Source: Capra hircus | Taxonomy: Eukaryota; Chordata; Mammalia; Artiodactyla; Bovidae | Length of the DNA: 64,000 bases | Reading direction: 5' to 3' | Assembly: GCF_001704415.2 (NCBI RefSeq) | Contig: NC_030811.1 | Span: 81,176,069 to 81,240,068, forward strand | Shown: positions 1-11,793 of the stretch, one piece after another | Numbering within the stretch: the stretch's first letter is position 1 | Layout: each line of letters opens with the position of its first letter | Notes under the pieces: generated by a model | Database searches by the model: none | The model's input: only the letters and a program-made list of their open reading frames with translations | Told to the model about the DNA's origin: nothing | Program-made: the position numbers and the translations under genes

Positions 1-390
1 TTGTCGAATTGGTCTGGAGGTAAGAAGACAATGAGGAGGTAGATGCAAAAATCTGGAGAAAAGTTAATGGGAAGTAACTTCAAATAGTGATAATGGGATT
101 TGGATGCATATACCAGGTTTAAAAATCCAGAGATTTTATTGATAATCCGAGTTGGAAGGTGTGGCAAAATGAGTCAATAAGTCATGCCTATCACACAGTT
201 TTTTGAAAGGTAGATGGCAACAAATTTATTACATATAAAGATGTTTGTGATGTCCTGCAAAATAGTAGATGATAGAGGTTTCAGAATTCTTTGCCTCATT
301 GACTGCTTCTGCTCCCTAGGTTACTTTAACACAAAATTTAAAGTAGTTTAGTGGGTAAAAAACAGTGCAGGTTAGAATAACTAAATTTAA
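1..390. other. Unassigned AT-rich sequence
   Basis: I see no gene, SINE or LINE that I recognise here. It may be diverged old repeat or unique non-coding DNA. Confidence 0.5.
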
Positions 391-590
391 CTTGTGGCTC
401 AGACGGTAAAGTGTCTGCCTACAATGCAGGAGACTGGGTTTCGATCCCTGGGTCAGAAGGTCCTCTGGAGAAGGAAATGGCAATCCACTCCAGTACTCTT
501 GCCTGGAAAATCCCGTGGATGAAGGAGCATGGTAGGCTACAGTCCATGGGGTCGCAAGAGTCAGACACGACTGAGCAACTTCACTTCACT
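391..590 (+). mobile_element. Bov-tA SINE
   Basis: A near full-length tRNA-headed ruminant SINE. The head (tgtggctcagacggtaaag) keeps the A-box region and the stretch ggtttcgatccctgggt keeps the B-box of an RNA polymerase III promoter. The BovB-like tail follows (ctccagtactcttgcctgg, then cagacacgactgagcaact). It has no coding capacity; such SINEs are thought to be moved by BovB reverse transcriptase through the shared tail. No clear target-site duplication was found. Confidence 0.93.
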
Positions 591-1530
591 TGGTAACTAT
601 TTCAGTAAAGTAAATATATTAGTCTGAATTCTAGTCAGAATGTTTGAGTTTGTATATATACTTAAGGGTCATCAGAATATATGTTGTAATTGTAGTCAAG
701 AGATAGATGAGATTGCTCAGAATATGAAGCGAGAGAATAAGAAGAGTTTGAAGAAAAGAAAACCTTAGATAGCCTTGAAACACACATACATGGACAAAAT
801 AAATAGAAGAAAAATATATGTCAAAAAAAAGAACATAGAGGAAGAGTTGGAAAGGCAGGACAATCAAAAGGAGGGTCACACGGATGGGGGAAAACCACCA
901 GCAGAATGTAGTGTCATAGGAATCAAAGGATGAAAGTGTTTCAAAAGAATAGACTGCTACTCAATGTTCCAGATGCTAAAGGGAGATTCTGTGAGGTGAG
1001 GGCCAAAATACAGTACTGAATTTAACAATAAGCAGGATTGGTACATATGGTGACATGTCTCAGTGACATGTCTCAGTGGCATGATTCATCAAAATGTACG
1101 CTGAACTTTGTTCAAGAATAAATGGAGGGGCTGGAGTGGTAAAAGTGCTGTAGAGAATTGTTTAAAGATGTTAGGGCAGTTGGAAGAGGAGTGAGACACT
1201 TTATAAAAGGTCAAAAGGAAGACAAAGGAAAGAGACAGCAGTCAGGAGTGGATTTTATTAACATGGGTGGGGAGTGTAAGAGACTACTGTAAACCTAATA
1301 GAAGGGAACCAACAGAAAAGAAGAAAAAATATAAGAAAAAGCGTATCAACTGTATAGCAAGATGTCTGAAGAGGGTAAAAAAGTCAAATTCAGGATAAAA
1401 TTGAACCGAATGGAAGTACATGAAAGCAAGCTTGCATCTTCCTTTATTAAAAGAGAGCAAAAAGAAGTAGATCAGAAAGAACCATCTGTCTACACATATC
1501 AATAGAAGAATATTCTTTCTTCATTGCTTT
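591..1530. other. Unassigned purine- and AT-rich sequence
   Basis: No gene or recognised repeat. A 13-base unit (tgacatgtctcag) occurs twice in tandem at 1051-1076. Confidence 0.5.
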
Positions 1531-1627
1531 TGCTGCTAAGTCGCTTCAGTCGTGTCCAACTCTGTGCAACCCCACAGACGGAAACCCACGAGGCTCCCCC
1601 GTCCCTGGGATTCTCCAGGCAAGAACA
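1531..1627 (-). mobile_element. BovA2 SINE fragment
   Basis: The plus strand reads tgctgctaagtcgcttcagt and then the monomer up to the caggcaagaaca motif, which is the reverse complement of the BovA2 3' monomer. The copy stops mid-monomer, so it is 5'-truncated to about 100 bases. It keeps the CAG-type tail as gctgct. Confidence 0.88.
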
Positions 1628-3499
1628 TTTATTTTCCCCCAAATACGTAAGTTGAATTTATCTGATAAGACATAATATTTAACAGACTAGAAGATTTGAG
1701 ATGAGACTGGAGAATATTTTAAATAGCCAAGTTGGTATGAAAGAAAATTTGACTAAAGGAATTTTGAAGGATTACTATAAAGGATGAGTCAAGTGAAAGT
1801 TAGAGTTAATATGCCATCTTATGTTATTCTAACAATACTCATTAGCCCAAGTGTAGTGGGAAATATAAGCTATTGGATTTATCTCATGTTGAGTTTTCCT
1901 GGGTAAAAGGATAGAATAACAACAAGGCAAGTTGTCTAAGGATATTATCATGGAGAGGCTGAAAGATGGGTTCTAATGCTCTATAGAGAAGTAAAGAGGT
2001 GAATAGTTGAAAGAAAATAAATCAGTGGATATGTACCCTTGGTGATGCTGATGAGACAGTGCAGTAGTAAGGATAACTGAGAAAAAGAGGTGAAAAGAAC
2101 ATCAGAGTAGATGTCCAAGATCAAGAGTGCAGAAGTGGAATTGTTCTGGTTGCTGAAAGAAGCGCTGGCTGCAGCCATGGGAGGGTGTGGATGGAAGTAA
2201 ATTTAAAGTCTCCAAGATTTACACTAGAGAATGTAGAGGGGTTGTGCTTGTGGAGTGCTGGCTGGGCCATAATGTGAATATTGAAGTAACCTAAGAGACA
2301 GTGGTAGGACTTGTTATTGGGAGGAACAGAGTGATGTATTCAAGTCCCCAAGGCTTGAGGGAGAGTGATTAGTATACTTGCTAAGGAGCCAAATATCCTG
2401 AGCTCCAAATGAGCAAGGGAATTTCCAGAGAGAATTGGAGTAATTGTAGGACTCAGCTTGGAGAATGAGAAGAATGCTGAATTCCCACTTCGTGAACCAG
2501 AGGTATGAGATGTGTGGGTGAATGAATAACATCAGCTTGAGGCATGCTGTGATTGTCCTACAAATAAACAAAGTTCAGTTAAAGCAAGAGGTAGAGAAAT
2601 GTCACAAAATAAGTTGAAAAGAAAGTGACTTATTTGTTTGTTTGCTGCATAATGGGGATTTTAAATCCATAAATGAAAGGTGTGAGAATGTAAGAAGAAC
2701 GTGAGGTTAGATGAGGGGAGAGGAAGCCTGGAGTTGTATGGAGATGAAAATAGAAGAAAGAAAAGAGGACAAACATATATTTGTTTATCTTAGGCAATTT
2801 ACAAGGATAGCAGGGATATGAGAAATAGGGAATTTAAGTGGATACATATTTTTCATATAATTAGGTTCAGATATTTCCATATTGACGATGGATAAAGACG
2901 ATGAGGCATTCTTCTGGGATTCTAGCCAAGTTTTGTGATGTCACTCCCAGCAAAGGTCAATTTAAAAAAAAAAAAAAAAATTTAGGACCAAGAGGCAGGT
3001 AATCAGGAAGCCTAAGGAGGTGGGCATTATTATAGTCTGACTATAAGGAATCAGAGCTCTCCCACCAAAGGAAATCCTCCAGTATCTTATACCTTGTAGG
3101 AGAGAAGTGGAGGGTCTAGGATTATTCAGATATTATTCAAAATTTGGAGATTTTGAGCAAAATCTCAGTTATTGAGAAGTGAGAAGGCAAGTCAACATAA
3201 TTTAGTATTGACTTCTGCAGAAAGAGGCTAGGCTTGTTATCAAAGTGTGGTACTGTATTGAGCCACAAGCCTCATTGTCGAGTGAAGTGAAGTTATGCAG
3301 TGAGTGAGACAAAAAACTGTCTATTCCTGTTTTCAAAACTATTTTCTTAAATTTATAAAAATCATGTCTAGCAATATTTTAACATTTCCTGAGCATACCA
3401 CACAAATATATATACAATATTGCCAGTTTGAAATGTAGAAAACAACTATGCTATTTTAGGTCTCAATTTAGAATTAGTACATAGTTAATTGCACTTAGC
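1628..3499. other. Unassigned sequence
   Basis: No gene or confidently recognised repeat. A poly(A) run lies at about 2963-2979. Several short open frames on the minus strand resemble no known protein. Confidence 0.45.
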
Positions 3500-3712
3500 T
3501 AGGCTGCAGTCCATGGGGTCGCTAGGAGTTGGATACGACTGAGCGACTTCACTTTCACTTTTCACTTTCATGCATTGGAGAAAAAATTGGCAACCCACTC
3601 CAGTGTTCTTGCCTGGAGAATCCCAGGGACGAGGGAGCCTGGTGGGCTGCCATCTATGGGGTTGCACAGAGTCGGACACGACTGAGTGACTTAGCAGCAG
3701 CAGCAGCAGCAG
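3500..3712 (+). mobile_element. BovA2 SINE, 5'-truncated
   Basis: The first monomer is cut (it begins at aggctgcagtccatggggtc). The linker cttcactttcacttttcactttc and the complete second monomer follow. It ends in a (GCA)n tail, about six units, at 3694-3712. The monomer-linker-monomer plan is diagnostic of BovA2. Confidence 0.92.
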
Positions 3713-4364
3713 AGAAATCATAACCTGAGTAAAGAGCAACCTGGTAAGAAAACAAGTGGACCCTATTTAGGAGGAATTCAGAAATAGCATTTGTATTTAT
3801 GACCGATCCTGTTTGAATTATGATTGTGAAAGCAAAGGGTTTTTTAATTTGGATTTTAACTGAGAGACACCATTCTGCTTTTTCTTTGAACTTATTGAGG
3901 ACCTACTGTGTAGGCCACCACTTTGGCTCAGGGTACTATGGGCAACACAAGGCACAACATGTATTTCCTGTCTTAACTGACTCATTTATTAATTCTTCCT
4001 TTTAAGAAACTTTTCAATTCACTTGGCCAGAATTTTTTTTAATTACTTTCTTGAAATTAATGCAAAATATATATTCTGGATGATTTTTCTTATTACTCAA
4101 AGAACACTTTTTCTCTGAAAAGCACAGGATGACTCTCATGACAATTTAATAACTAAAGTTTTTATTTCTTTTGAAAATGTTTGTGGCAACACTGGAATTG
4201 TGAATCAGGACAGTAACAAGAAGCTTCTCGGGGAATTTTGTTTATTTGACTATCTGCAGCAGGTTTTAACCAAGAAATCTATCACTTAGGTTTAATTAAA
4301 TATTTTTCTTTAAACTCTGAATCTTAAAAGCCTAAAATAAATAAATAATGCTGAAATTCTTCAC
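3713..4364. other. Intergenic or intronic sequence with a possible old repeat
   Basis: Mostly unassigned. Around 3890-3980 the phrase attgaggacctactgtgtag followed by a gggtactatgggcaacac-like run resembles an old mammalian MIR/L2-type repeat, but too weakly to name. If the exon at 4365-4532 is real, this is the start of its downstream intron. Confidence 0.4.
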
Positions 4365-4532
4365 TTGTGTCGATGGTAAAATACTTTGTTTTACTCAGAA
4401 AGTAATAGACATCTGGATTTCCAGCTACATCCTTGTCATAAGCTCTACTTAATTGTGTCCCAGGAAGCATGTTTTCAGGCAAATACACTGGGTTAATTAA
4501 GAACTGAATTTCTGCTGCAGTATGTGAGAACA
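4365..4532 (-). CDS. Candidate internal exon of a cadherin-repeat protein
   Basis: On the minus strand a 56-codon stretch is open and reads like the first half of an extracellular cadherin repeat. In the translated block a PEN motif (near residues 19-21) is followed by GTQL, an acidic DKD (33-35), GNPDVYYFL and finally YFTID. This is the usual order PEN-GT-DxD-xxVxYxL-FxID, in which the glutamate and aspartates bind calcium. A pyrimidine-rich acceptor (ctgtgtttccctttag) precedes the block at 4533-4534, and a usable donor (CAA|gtgaag) follows at 4364-4363. Both splice phases are 1, so the exon is symmetric (168 bases) and can join neighbouring exons in frame. Cadherin proteins are membrane or adhesion proteins; I cannot tell which member this is, and I see no partner exon elsewhere in the window. 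It could also be an exon remnant or a coincidence, but motif order plus splice sites argue against chance. Confidence 0.55.
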
Positions 4533-6838
4533 CTAAAGGGAAACACAGATTTTAAATAAAATGAAACATATTAAAATTAACAGCTTTATCAGTAATTATT
4601 TCACATATTTGTCCCTATAAATTACATTTACAAATGAAATTGTAATTTTGAAAAAAGTTTAATCTAAAATTAAGTCAATTTTTTTTTCTTTTAACCCATT
4701 TCAATATTGTTCTTCTGTGGTATACTACATGGAGCAAAACTATGAAAAATTTGAGATACCAGTTTTACTACAATTTTATTTTAGACCTTCATTGGAAACT
4801 AATATAGAATGGTTATTTCTGTTAAAAGCCAGTTTCGTTAATTCCCTACTTTAGCTTATTTATCTTTTCTATCAGATCATTTTGCGTATTTGAAAAAGCT
4901 GTATTTTTCATGTAAACATTTGTTGTATTTTATTTTTAAATGCTAGTTGAAAAAAATCAGTGAAACATCCTTTCTGCATTAATTTATTTAGTTATTTTTT
5001 ATTGCTTTTATTTCTGTTAGGAAAAAAGAGGCTCTGTTTTTGCTTAAGTTGTGACTCATTGTAAATTGTGTTATGCTGCACCTCTAGAGCAAAAAGCAGA
5101 AATAGCCATATCCTGTAACTCACTTCCAGAGTATGTAGTGTGACTAAAAGGCAATATAAATGATATTTAAAATAGTGCAATATTAAAACAGTTAAATTAA
5201 ATATTTTATATAAATTTTGTTCTATAATAGAGTTTTTATATAGCAAATTACTCTCGGGAAAAGAGGACTCTAAAGGTAAAAAATAATGCCAAAAGTAGAG
5301 TCTTGTTTGAAATAATCAAAGAATAAGTCCTGAGTTTTCTTTTTCATTTAAATACACAAACATACACACACAAGAAGAGACAGAGTGAGAGAGTAAGAAA
5401 AAATAATATTCAGTGATTGAAAAGGATCTCGAAAAGGATTCAAATTCCTTAACTAACATTTGACCTTAACTTTCTTAAGAGCTAAGGAAACGTCAGAAGT
5501 TGAACAAACCTGTGCACATTAATAAATTGTTAAAGATGTTCATATCTAGACCTGCTTCCCTAATGCCCATAGCAGTACCCACTAACAAATGCCTGGCTTT
5601 GTCTATTTATACAGATTCAGTCTTTACTAGAATTTAAACCAAAACGTTAATAAATATTGCTCAACATTGAAACCAATAATGTTATTCTGTGTAACTGAGT
5701 GGTTAAGCACGCAGGTCATATTTCAGCTTCTGGTTCTGCTTCCCGTGTGTATCAATGAGAATATTATCAGCAAAACCAAGATCATTGTGTCACATCAACT
5801 TAAATTACAAGGATTTGAACTTGAGGTGAGGTATCCTAAGGAGGTTTTTTGTCAAGCAGCCCAAGTGATTTGCAATTTAATCTCTCTTTACCTAGGAGAA
5901 AATGCTCTACAATTGGATAAAGAGTTATTTCTAACAAGACTCCGTATATATTTTTATACCCTAAGACAATTCAGTCCAAATGTATTTCTGAGAGGCACTA
6001 TCAATGGACTCAGTACCTGTTGATGTCTGAGGGGCTCCAGAGATGAGCAAGAACCATTCTTCAGTTTCCTGTTACCTAGCAAAGATAAGGGAGGGTTAAA
6101 ATTGCTACACCACAGCAGAGTGGGTGATATGTTTCAGTAAAATAGTATCAAAATTCAGGAGACAGAGGAGACACTTCCAAAAAGGGGAAAAAGAAGAAAG
6201 CTTCAAGGAGGTGACTTCTACAAAATGAGACTGTTAAGCATCAGAGTCTTTTGCTCATTCTAGTAAAATGGTTTCAGTGGGTATCTATAGATAGATGTAC
6301 TTTTATATATTTATAAAGTATTTATATCAAACATGACATAATATATAATATGCTATAAAATATAAACAAAAATTAAAATAAATTTAAAAGAATGGCATAA
6401 TATAGTGATATATAATTATATAATGATATAATATAATGAAGATTTCCATATAGTGTTCTACATAATGTGTTGTAATGATCATAAATATTACTGTAATGTA
6501 AAATGACATGAATATGCTACAGTAAAAAGCTTTTCTCTCTTTAAAATATTATAAATAACAAATTACTTTTGATGATTTTATTAATAATATTCATGTGGTA
6601 AAGAATCACCTAGAGAAATCAAATAATATTTCTTTAAACTTATTAATCATACAAGATACATTTGACATGTTAAACTCTTAATTTTATTTTATATAAACTG
6701 TATAAATATAATGTTGATTGTTATTTAATAGTACTGAAAAGTGAGAGCAAATGAATATGCTTCATTATTATTGACAATCCAATTTTTGCATTTTATGATA
6801 TATTCAGAGCCCGGGTCAATGTTCAATTTATATTTAAC
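4533..6838. other. Unassigned, very AT-rich sequence
   Basis: If the exon at 4365-4532 is real this is its upstream intron. Nothing is recognised apart from AT-rich low-complexity sequence, densest at 6290-6740 (runs of tata/ataat). A 118-codon frame at 5667-6023 (+) matches no family I know. Confidence 0.5.
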
Positions 6839-7735
6839 TTCAGTTCAGTCACTCAGTCATGTCTAACTCTTTGTGACCCCATGAACTGCAGCACGCCAGG
6901 CCTCCCTGTCTGTCACCAACTCCCGGAGTTCACTCAAACTCATGTCCATCGAGATGGTGATTCCATCCAGCCATCTTATCCTCCGTCGTTCCCTTCTCCT
7001 CCTGCCCTCAATCTTTCCCAGCATCAGGGTCTTTTCTAATGAATCAGCTCTTCATATCAGGTGACCAAAGTACTGGAGTTTCAGCTTCAACATCAGTCCT
7101 TCCTAGGAACACCCGGGACTGATCTCCTTTGGGATGGACTGGTTGGAACTCCTTGCAGTCCAAGCAACTCTCAAGAGTCTTCTCCAACACCACAGCTCAA
7201 AAGCATCAGTTCTTCAGTGCTCAGCTTTCTTTATGGTCTAACTCTTACATCCATACATGACTACTGGAAAAACCATAGCCTTGACTAGACGGACCTTGGT
7301 CACAAAGTGATGTCTCTGCTTTTTAATACACTGTCTTGGTTTGTCATAGCTTTTCTTCCATGAAGCAAGTGTCTTTTAATCTGTGGCTGCAGTCACTGTC
7401 CACAGTGATTTTGGAGCACAAAATATGAAATCTGACACTTTCCACTTTTCCTGTGTAAATTTGCCATGAAGTGATAAGAAGACCAGAAACCATGGTCTTC
7501 TTTCATGAATGTTGAGTTTTAAGGAGTTTTTTCACTCTCCTCTTTCACCTTCATCGAGGTCCTTAAGTTCCTCTTCACTTTCTGCCATTAAAGTGGCATC
7601 ATCTGTATATCTGTTTATTTTTCCTGGCAATCTTGCTTCCAGTTTGTGGGTCATCCAGCCCAGCATTTTGTATGATGTACTCTGCATATAAGTTAAATGA
7701 CCAGAGTGACGATATACAGGCTTGACATATTCTAT
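6839..7735 (-). mobile_element. BovB LINE, 5'-truncated
   Basis: The left edge is the reverse-complemented BovB 3' tail (ttcagttcagtcactcagtc). Reading leftward on the minus strand, the copy carries the C-terminal reverse-transcriptase part and the downstream region of the BovB protein, about 0.9 kb in all. The catalytic box is degraded to YTDD (BovB normally has YADD), and frameshifts and stops break the frame. The copy therefore cannot make protein. Together with the plus-strand BovB at 8220-9432 it forms a head-to-head inverted pair. Confidence 0.93.
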
Positions 7736-8219
7736 CAATCCCTTAAAGATAAATGTGGCATTTGGTGATGAATAAGAAAGCAACTGCTTTCTGAAAAAAA
7801 ATCAAGCTATGAAGATGTGTTTGTAAATGTTTCTGTCATTCTGTGATTCAAATCACTGAAAGCATGCCACCTACAAAAGTTCTTATGTCAGCCCACTTGT
7901 ACAGGAAAACAGAATTTTCTAATCAGTTTTAAACTATTTCACCTGAAAAACTCAGCACATTTTAAATTAATTGATTAAAGAATGTAAAATGCAATACTGT
8001 TCTATTAGTTTGGAATACAATCAGATTTGCATTAAAGATTAAGAATATTTTATGCTATCAATATTCAATACTTTTGGCAACTGGCAGATAAAACTAAAAG
8101 GTGACTTCATGATATTTTAAATACATCCATTTAGTTCTACACATATTTGGAAGGCTACACATATTTGCGAGGCATCTGCAGCATCTTTTCCATCTTTAAC
8201 AACCACCAAGTTTAGTAAA
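7736..8219. other. Unassigned spacer between two BovB copies
   Basis: AT-rich sequence separating the two head-to-head BovB elements. No gene or recognised repeat. Confidence 0.5.
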
Positions 8220-9432
8220 CCATCGTGAACTTCCAGATATTCAAGCTAGTTTTAAAAAAGGCAGAGGAACAAGAGATCAAATTGCCAACATCCACTGGAT
8301 CATCAAAAAACCAAAAGAGTTCCAGAAAAACATCTACTTCTGCCTTATTGACTATGCCAAAGACTTTGACTGTCTGGATCACAATAAACTGTGGAAAATT
8401 CTGAAAGAGATGGGAATATCAGACCACCTGACCTGCCTTGAGAAACCTGTATGCAATGTTAGGAAGCAACAGTTAGAACTGAAGCAACAGTTAGTTCAGT
8501 TCCATGAACTGAACATGGAACAACAGACTGGTTCCAAATAGAAAAAGGAGTATGTCAAGGCTTATTTAACTTATATGCAGAGTACATCATGAGCAATGCT
8601 GGACTGGAAGAAGCACAAGCTGGAATCAAGATTGCCAGGAGAAATATCAATAACCTCAGATATGCAGATGACAAAACCCTTATGGCAGAAAGTGAAGAAG
8701 AACTAAAAAGCCTCTTGATGAAAGTGCAAGAGGAGAGTGGAAAATTGGCTTAAAGCTCAACATTCAGAAAACTAAGATCATGGCATCCGGTCCCATCACT
8801 TCATGGGAAATAGATGGGAAACAGTAGAAACAGTGTCAGACTTTCTTTTTGAGGGCTCCAAAATCATTGCGGATGGTGATTGCAGCCATGAAATTAAAAG
8901 ATGCTTACTCCTTGAAAGGAAAGTTATGGCCAGCCTAGACAGAATATTAAAGAGCAGAGACATTACTTTGTCAACAAAGGTCCATCTAGTCAAGGCTATG
9001 GTTTTTCCAGTGATCATGTATGGATGTGAGATTTGGACTATAAAGAAAGCTGAGTACCAAAGAATTGATGCTTTTGAACTGTGGCGTTGGAGAAGACTCT
9101 TGAGAGTCCCTTGGACTGCAAGGAGATCCAACCAGTCCATTCTAAAGGAGATCAGTCCTGAGTGTTCCTTGGAAGGACTGATGTTGAAGCTGAAACTCCA
9201 ATACTTTGGCCACCTAATGTGAAGAGCTGATTCATTTGAAAAGAACCTGATGCTGGGAAAGATTGAGGGCATGAGAAGAGGACAACAGAGGATAAGATGG
9301 TTAGAGGCATCACCGACTCAATTGACATGGGTTTCGGTGGACTCCGGAAGTTGGTGATAGACAGGGAGGCCTGGCATGCTGCAATTCATGGGGTCATGAG
9401 GAGCTGGACACGACTGAGCGACTGAACTGAAC
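8220..9432 (+). mobile_element. BovB LINE, 5'-truncated
   Basis: Begins in the fingers/palm part of the reverse transcriptase (…caagctagttttaaaaaagg, then GTRDQIAN-like coding) and runs to the 3' tail (cgactgagcgactgaactga). The YADD catalytic box is at 8661-8672. A small deletion after the LTCL region and a later frameshift (near 8750) break the frame. The longest surviving piece (8803-9222) encodes the region downstream of the reverse transcriptase, including VMYGCEIWT, ELWRWRRLLRVPWTARRSNQ and KLKLQYFGHLM. It is a dead copy of moderate age. Confidence 0.94.
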
Positions 9433-10140
9433 ACCAGCAGCAAGCATGCATATCCAGTGTCAGTTCCTGTTCCCCCTATGTTTTGCTTCATTCTTGTTTC
9501 ATTGAATTTAAATTTATTTTTTAATTAGTAAAGGGAGATTTAATTTAAGCAAAATGATATAATGCATAAATTCACTTCAGTCATATTTACATAATGTGCA
9601 AATGATTGCAACATGCCAGATGTGAGCAGATATCCTTTGTACAATAGCCTTCCTTCTCTGGCCTTCATGTGACTTGTGACTGTTTGACATGAGGATCCAT
9701 AAGAATACCACTGCCTAAATAAATATTAAAACTTTGCCTCTCTTTTATATTTCAGATTTAATTGTAAATAGAAGTTCTGATGTTTCCTTATGGAAGTACA
9801 GTAAGTTATTTTCCATTTTTCCATGTGTGTGAGAGTACACCTAAGAGAATGTTGTCTTAATTTACTTCATTTATATGAAATATTTCACCAGTAAATATTT
9901 GCTAGCTTTTGCATTCATGTGATAAAGGGAAGAAGAAAAGAAGAGAATGAGACATTTGTGGTGAAGGCAGTATGAGCAAAATTAGGATGTCGGAAAATAT
10001 TTTTGTAAAACAAATAAGCTGTGGCATGACTACAGATGCATTTTAGAAATATTCATATAAGGGACACTAAGTGTTGACTAGCAATGTGAGAAAGATGAGG
10101 ATACAATGGTAAAAAGTCTTTTATAGCTTTCTATGTGAGA
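9433..10140. other. Unassigned sequence
   Basis: No gene or recognised repeat. The last 8 bases (10133-10140) are the left target-site duplication of the next element. Confidence 0.5.
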
Positions 10141-10405
10141 AGGCAATGGCACCCCACTCCAGTATTCTTGCCTGGAAAATTCCATGGATGGAGGAGCCTG
10201 GTAGGCTGCAGTCCAAGGGGTCGCGAAGAGTCGGACGCGACCGAGCGACTTCCCTTTCACTTTTCACTTTCATGCATTGGAGAAGGAAATGGCAACCCAC
10301 TCCAGTGTTCTTGCCTGGAGAGTCCCAGGGATGGGGGGAGCCTGGTGGGCTGCCGTCTATGGGGTTGCACAGAGTCGGACACGACTGAAGTGACTTAGCA
10401 GTAGC
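10141..10405 (+). mobile_element. BovA2 SINE, full length
   Basis: Complete dimer: first monomer (ggcaatggcaccccactcc onward), linker with cttttcactttcatgcattgg, second monomer, and a short degenerate tail (ttagcagtagc). It is flanked by an 8-base direct repeat atgtgaga at 10133-10140 and 10406-10413, the expected target-site duplication. Similarity to the remembered consensus is high, so it is relatively young. Confidence 0.95.
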
Positions 10406-10664
10406 ATGTGAGATATAATGAGTATCCAAAATAAGTTGTCAGGAATATAGAAAGATGCTTATTCTTTATACTTATAGAATAATCTCTGGTGTATAGAATA
10501 TATATTAATATTATAAACCATTTTATATGTACACACATATATAGATAGGTAATTTAAATTGATGGATATTTATTTGATTCACTGTATTTTAAATGAGAAT
10601 AGAAATGTTTTCTTTGTAAAAGAAAAAAATATATATATATCCAGGTTAGTTTGAATAGTGCACT
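10406..10664. other. AT-rich sequence with a short (TA)n
   Basis: Holds a short TA dinucleotide run near 10629-10640 and otherwise nothing recognised. Confidence 0.5.
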
Positions 10665-11480
10665 TGCTTTCTTCTTATCATATAATTTAAGATACAGAAT
10701 AGAAATCTTTTCTCTGCCATGGCAAATTGTTCTATTTCTTTCCAGATTGGATCAGCCTCCCATACTTTATCCTATGTACTTCCAATGTCTTTGAGATTTC
10801 CTTTAATGTGAAGTTTTTGACAATGTCAATACCTCTGGGACAGTTTCATCCTTTTGGCACAATTTTTTTCTTCATTTATGGTGATAGGTCACCTTCGCTG
10901 TGTTCCTCTGGCTTCATATCTAGAGTTTCTCAAAAGGTGGCAGCATCAATATTTCAACAGTCTTTAATTTTTCTGTTAACTACATCTATTTTTGATTGGA
11001 ATCCTGCAGTAATTTGCAACTGTGGTAAATGTTTTGCTACATTACATGCATATTCTTTGCTATTCCTTCTTTCCTGGATGCTCTCATGATTTTCCATTCA
11101 TGCTTTAACTCATATTTTATCCAAAAATCAGATAACTAAAATTGCCTGATCTTCAGTTTTTGTGTCAATAGCCTGTTGTGAGAATCCATCTTAGGTTACA
11201 GGCTTTACAAATTGAAATAATTTCTTGATCTATTGACTGGAAAAATTAAATTGTATTTGGTAGTTAAAAGAAAAATTTCACATTTTCATTCACGACTCTG
11301 AGAGAATCAGGATCATCTATATTAGAAGTGCTTTAAAATTTAGATTATTTTGCCAACAGTGACTATGACCAAGAACAAACAAGGTTATATATGATTCAAC
11401 CACTCACAGTGCTAGAAAAATTCTTTCAAGCACATTATCCTTTAATGATGATGTCAAAGTCTACCAAGGAATGAGTTTTC
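10665..11480 (-). mobile_element. Tigger-like (TcMar) DNA transposon remnant
   Basis: Reading the minus strand, the part at 10670-10830 gives the wording FTLKEIS followed by EADPNLE-like and KLYDKK-like remnants, which resembles the C-terminus of Tigger/pogo-type transposases. Further upstream on that strand (about 11330-11380) actgttggcaaaataa and gcacttctaatatagatgatcc resemble the catalytic-core end of the same family. The frame is full of stops, so it is an old dead copy. The call rests on remembered family sequence; it could instead be a processed copy of a Tigger-derived host gene. Confidence 0.55.
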
Positions 11481-11582
11481 TATATTAGATTAAAAATAAA
11501 TTCCATACAGCCTTATTAATAATGAATTGAAATCAACAAGTTTCTTTATAGCTCTGGCAGTGGAACTGAACTTGGTTTGGGC

Positions 11583-11793
11583 TGTGTGTGCTAAATCACT
11601 TCAGTCAGTCATGTCTGACTCTGCAACCCCCTGGACAGTAGCCCACCAGCCTCCTCTGTTCATGGGGATTCTTCAGGCAAGAATACTGGAGTAGTTGCCA
11701 TGATCTCCTCCAGGGATCTTCCCAACCCAGGGATCAAACCACGGTCTCCTGCATTAAGGCAGATTCTTATTCAGCTGAGCTACCAGGGAAATT
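11583..11793 (-). mobile_element. Bov-tA SINE
   Basis: The reverse-complemented tail (cacttcagtcagtcatgtctgac) is at the left. The head, seen as tcagctgagctaccagggaa, is at the right, so the copy is near full length. The B-box region is readable as cccagggatcaaacc. It shows moderate divergence. Confidence 0.93.

Noticed and set aside
391..470. tRNA-like promoter boxes in the Bov-tA heads
   Set aside because: They derive from a tRNA but lack a foldable mature tRNA; there is no functional tRNA gene here.
5667..6023. A 118-codon plus-strand open frame
   Set aside because: No recognisable domain, no clear splice sites, and the composition follows the AT-rich surroundings; probably chance.
10727..11089. 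A 120-codon plus-strand frame
   Set aside because: The minus strand of the same block reads as Tigger transposase remnants, so the plus-strand frame is an accident.
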